Positions 62,434 through 64,000 of a DNA stretch of 64,000 bases are shown here, piece after piece. Under the pieces are notes generated by a model that had not been told where the DNA came from, made no database searches, and saw only the letters and a program-made list of their open reading frames with translations. A program made the position numbers and the translations under genes. Position 1 is the first letter of the stretch; each line of letters starts with the position of its first letter. The stretch spans positions 186,001 to 250,000 of the forward strand of contig OY781965.2 in assembly GCA_963677395.2 (NCBI GenBank). The letters are read 5' to 3'. Source of the stretch: G963667975 sp963677395. GTDB lineage: Bacteria > Bacteroidota > Bacteroidia > Bacteroidales > G963667975.

Positions 62434-64000
62434 TTAGCGTACAATTGTCATCTCTTTGATGAGGTTTTGCGCGTTGGCATATTTGTCGATAATAAATAAT
62501 ATGTAACGGATATCGCATACGATCGTGCGCTGGAGTTCGGGCTCGAAGGCAACATCGCCGCTCATGGCTTCCCAGTTTCCATCGAATGCTGCTCCAATTA
62601 ATTGTCCTTCGCCATTGATTACCGGGCTACCTGAGTTACCACCGGTAATATCGTTGGTTGTTAAGAAACATACCGGAATATCTCCTTTTTCGTCAGCCCA
62701 CTGACCGAAATCTTTTTTCTGGAAAAGTTCTTTCAGTTTTGCAGGTACAACAAACTCGTCGTTTTTCGGATCTTCTTTTTCCATTAAGCCATATAAATGG
62801 GTAGCATAATCATAATGAACTGCATCGGCAGGATAATAATCCAGTACCTGACCATACGTCATACGCATGGTTGAGTTTGCATCGGGATAGAACTTCTTTT
62901 CGGGTTGCATTTCGCGAACAGCAGCTACAAATAAACGGGTAGCACGACCCAGTTTTTCGCTGGCATCTTTCTGCTTGGTATTAAGCTGGATAAAGGTATT
63001 GTATAATCCCATTGTTACTGCCAGAATCTGATCTTTCTTGTATTTCTTGAGTGAAGGTTTTTTGATGAACTTATCAAACGCCTGTTGGCTTGCAAAAATG
63101 GATGTTTCAAAAGCTTCTTTTGCAAACTTATCGAAATCGCCTTTATACTTGGTATTGATCTCTTTAATAGCATCCGGCTGAAGTTCGGCAGGCATGTCTT
63201 TTACAAAGATTTTCAGGAAAGTAGCCAGTAATTTTTGTTCGGCAGGAGCATAGGTATCTTTAAACGTTGCATCAGCAATGGCTTTAAAGGTTGCGAAATC
63301 GCTTTCTTTGGTATCTTTCTTTTCCAGCAAAGCCTGCATTCCTGACATATTGATTTGCAGCGGCATCAGTAAGGTTTTACAGCTCATCACTCCGCCCTGG
63401 AAGAACCACATCATCTGACTTGCTTTTCCTTCGGAGATCAGTTTATTCGCATCGGCCAGATCCTGTAAAACAGTTCCGTATTTTTCCTTACGTCCTGCAT
63501 CGGCAGCAATCCAAAGAGCCAGTTGATTTTCCAGTGCTTTTTTCTTGTCATATACTTTCAAACGTTTCAGCCCACGGCTTTCACCGATTTTGTTTTTCCA
63601 AACGTTTGCAAGCTGGGCATACGCTGAAGCATATTTGATGTTTACAGCATTGTCGGCATCCATAAATTCTTTCATCGCCGGAAGCATGGTGTTTCCAACA
63701 TTGATGATCGCCGGATTGGTTTGGTCGAGTGTTTGCTGAACACCCCATGAAGTCATATAACGATCGGTAGAACCCGGATAACCCCAAATCATCGCGTAAT
63801 CACTTTTCTTAACGCCTTTGGCAGATATTGGCAGGAAATGTTTCGGTTTGTAAGGAATATTATCTTTCGAGAATTTGGCAGGCTTGCCATCTTTCGACAT
63901 ATAAACGCGGAACATGCTAAAGTCGCCGGTATGACGTGGCCACATCCAGTTGTCGGTATCACCGCCAAATTTTCCGATAGCTGATGGAGGTGCGCCTACT
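62434..64000 (-). CDS. S46 family dipeptidyl-peptidase, DPP7-like (N-terminus beyond window)
   Basis: The frame is open to base 64000, so the N-terminal part with the catalytic histidine is missing. Present are GKFGGDTDNWMWPRHTGDFS with the catalytic aspartate, YAMIWGYPGSTDRY and the serine site TGGNSGSPV. S46 enzymes release dipeptides from the N-terminus of oligopeptides in the periplasm, feeding asaccharolytic metabolism. The residue 18 places after the catalytic serine is glycine (in FDGNWEAMSGD), as in DPP7; in DPP11 it is arginine. A hydrophobic P1 preference is therefore expected. The terminator at 62380 follows directly. Confidence 0.93.
   Translation of the reverse strand, partial: VGAPPSAIGKFGGDTDNWMWPRHTGDFSMFRVYMSKDGKPAKFSKDNIPYKPKHFLPISAKGVKKSDYAMIWGYPGSTDRYMTSWGVQQTLDQTNPAIINVGNTMLPAMKEFMDADNAVNIKYASAYAQLANVWKNKIGESRGLKRLKVYDKKKALENQLALWIAADAGRKEKYGTVLQDLADANKLISEGKASQMMWFFQGGVMSCKTLLMPLQINMSGMQALLEKKDTKESDFATFKAIADATFKDTYAPAEQKLLATFLKIFVKDMPAELQPDAIKEINTKYKGDFDKFAKEAFETSIFASQQAFDKFIKKPSLKKYKKDQILAVTMGLYNTFIQLNTKQKDASEKLGRATRLFVAAVREMQPEKKFYPDANSTMRMTYGQVLDYYPADAVHYDYATHLYGLMEKEDPKNDEFVVPAKLKELFQKKDFGQWADEKGDIPVCFLTTNDITGGNSGSPVINGEGQLIGAAFDGNWEAMSGDVAFEPELQRTIVCDIRYILFIIDKYANAQNLIKEMTIVR

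Overview
The window reads as one chromosomal segment of a Bacteroidota bacterium, most likely a Bacteroidales relative of Paludibacter, Dysgonomonas or Porphyromonas. The signs are promoters of the TTTG-N19-TAnnTTTG type, almost no Shine-Dalgarno sequences, type IX secretion (PorT and two proteins with T9SS type A tails), an S46 dipeptidyl-peptidase, hybrid TPR/AraC sensors and an AT-rich composition. The genus is an inference; no rRNA is present.

Layout. 1-5.1 kb: the end of a lipoprotein TPR/AraC regulator, a fused two-domain oligopeptide-type ABC ATPase, and arginine deiminase. 5.1-7.2 kb: a MATE exporter behind a long leader with a consensus promoter, a 29-codon peptide and a terminator/antiterminator pair. 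7.2-23.2 kb: a minus-strand surface-protein locus with T9SS cargo, three secreted VGIG-type proteins, two small PID-CTERM-like proteins, a 1233-residue protein with twelve 55-residue repeats, two tandem SUMF1-type proteins and an AraC regulator. 22.7-27.6 kb: four divergent paralogues of a small SpoIIAA/STAS-like family and a CxxC protein. 28.9-31.9 kb: wbpB/wbpD/wbpE-like genes for a di-N-acetylated uronic acid sugar. 32.1-36.9 kb: a beta-barrel protein, Kdo transferase, PorT and a COG2509 flavoprotein.

36.9-48.1 kb is core housekeeping (YyaL-like, tRNA-Glu, S20, UbiA-type prenyltransferase, TPR protein) interrupted by two tandem arrays. 48.2-53.3 kb is an accessory island, all genes on the minus strand: Fic protein, CD-NTase-like enzyme with a multi-pass membrane partner (CBASS-like), and a TIR/SEFIR protein, separated by attC-like imperfect inverted repeats. 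53.9-59.0 kb carries lnt, 5-formyl-THF cyclo-ligase, a TonB-like small protein and cysDN. 60.7-62.2 kb is a large 42-bp-period minisatellite, followed by the S46 peptidase that runs off the right edge.

How the genes fit together: PorT, the wbp sugar genes, the T9SS cargo and the S46 peptidase suggest a secreted or surface-anchored protein economy. The strongest candidates for undescribed biology are the MATE attenuator and its peptide, the 42-bp repeat family (three arrays plus a hybrid single site), the CBASS-like/TIR cassette island, the SpoIIAA-like paralogue cluster and the 55-residue-repeat surface locus.
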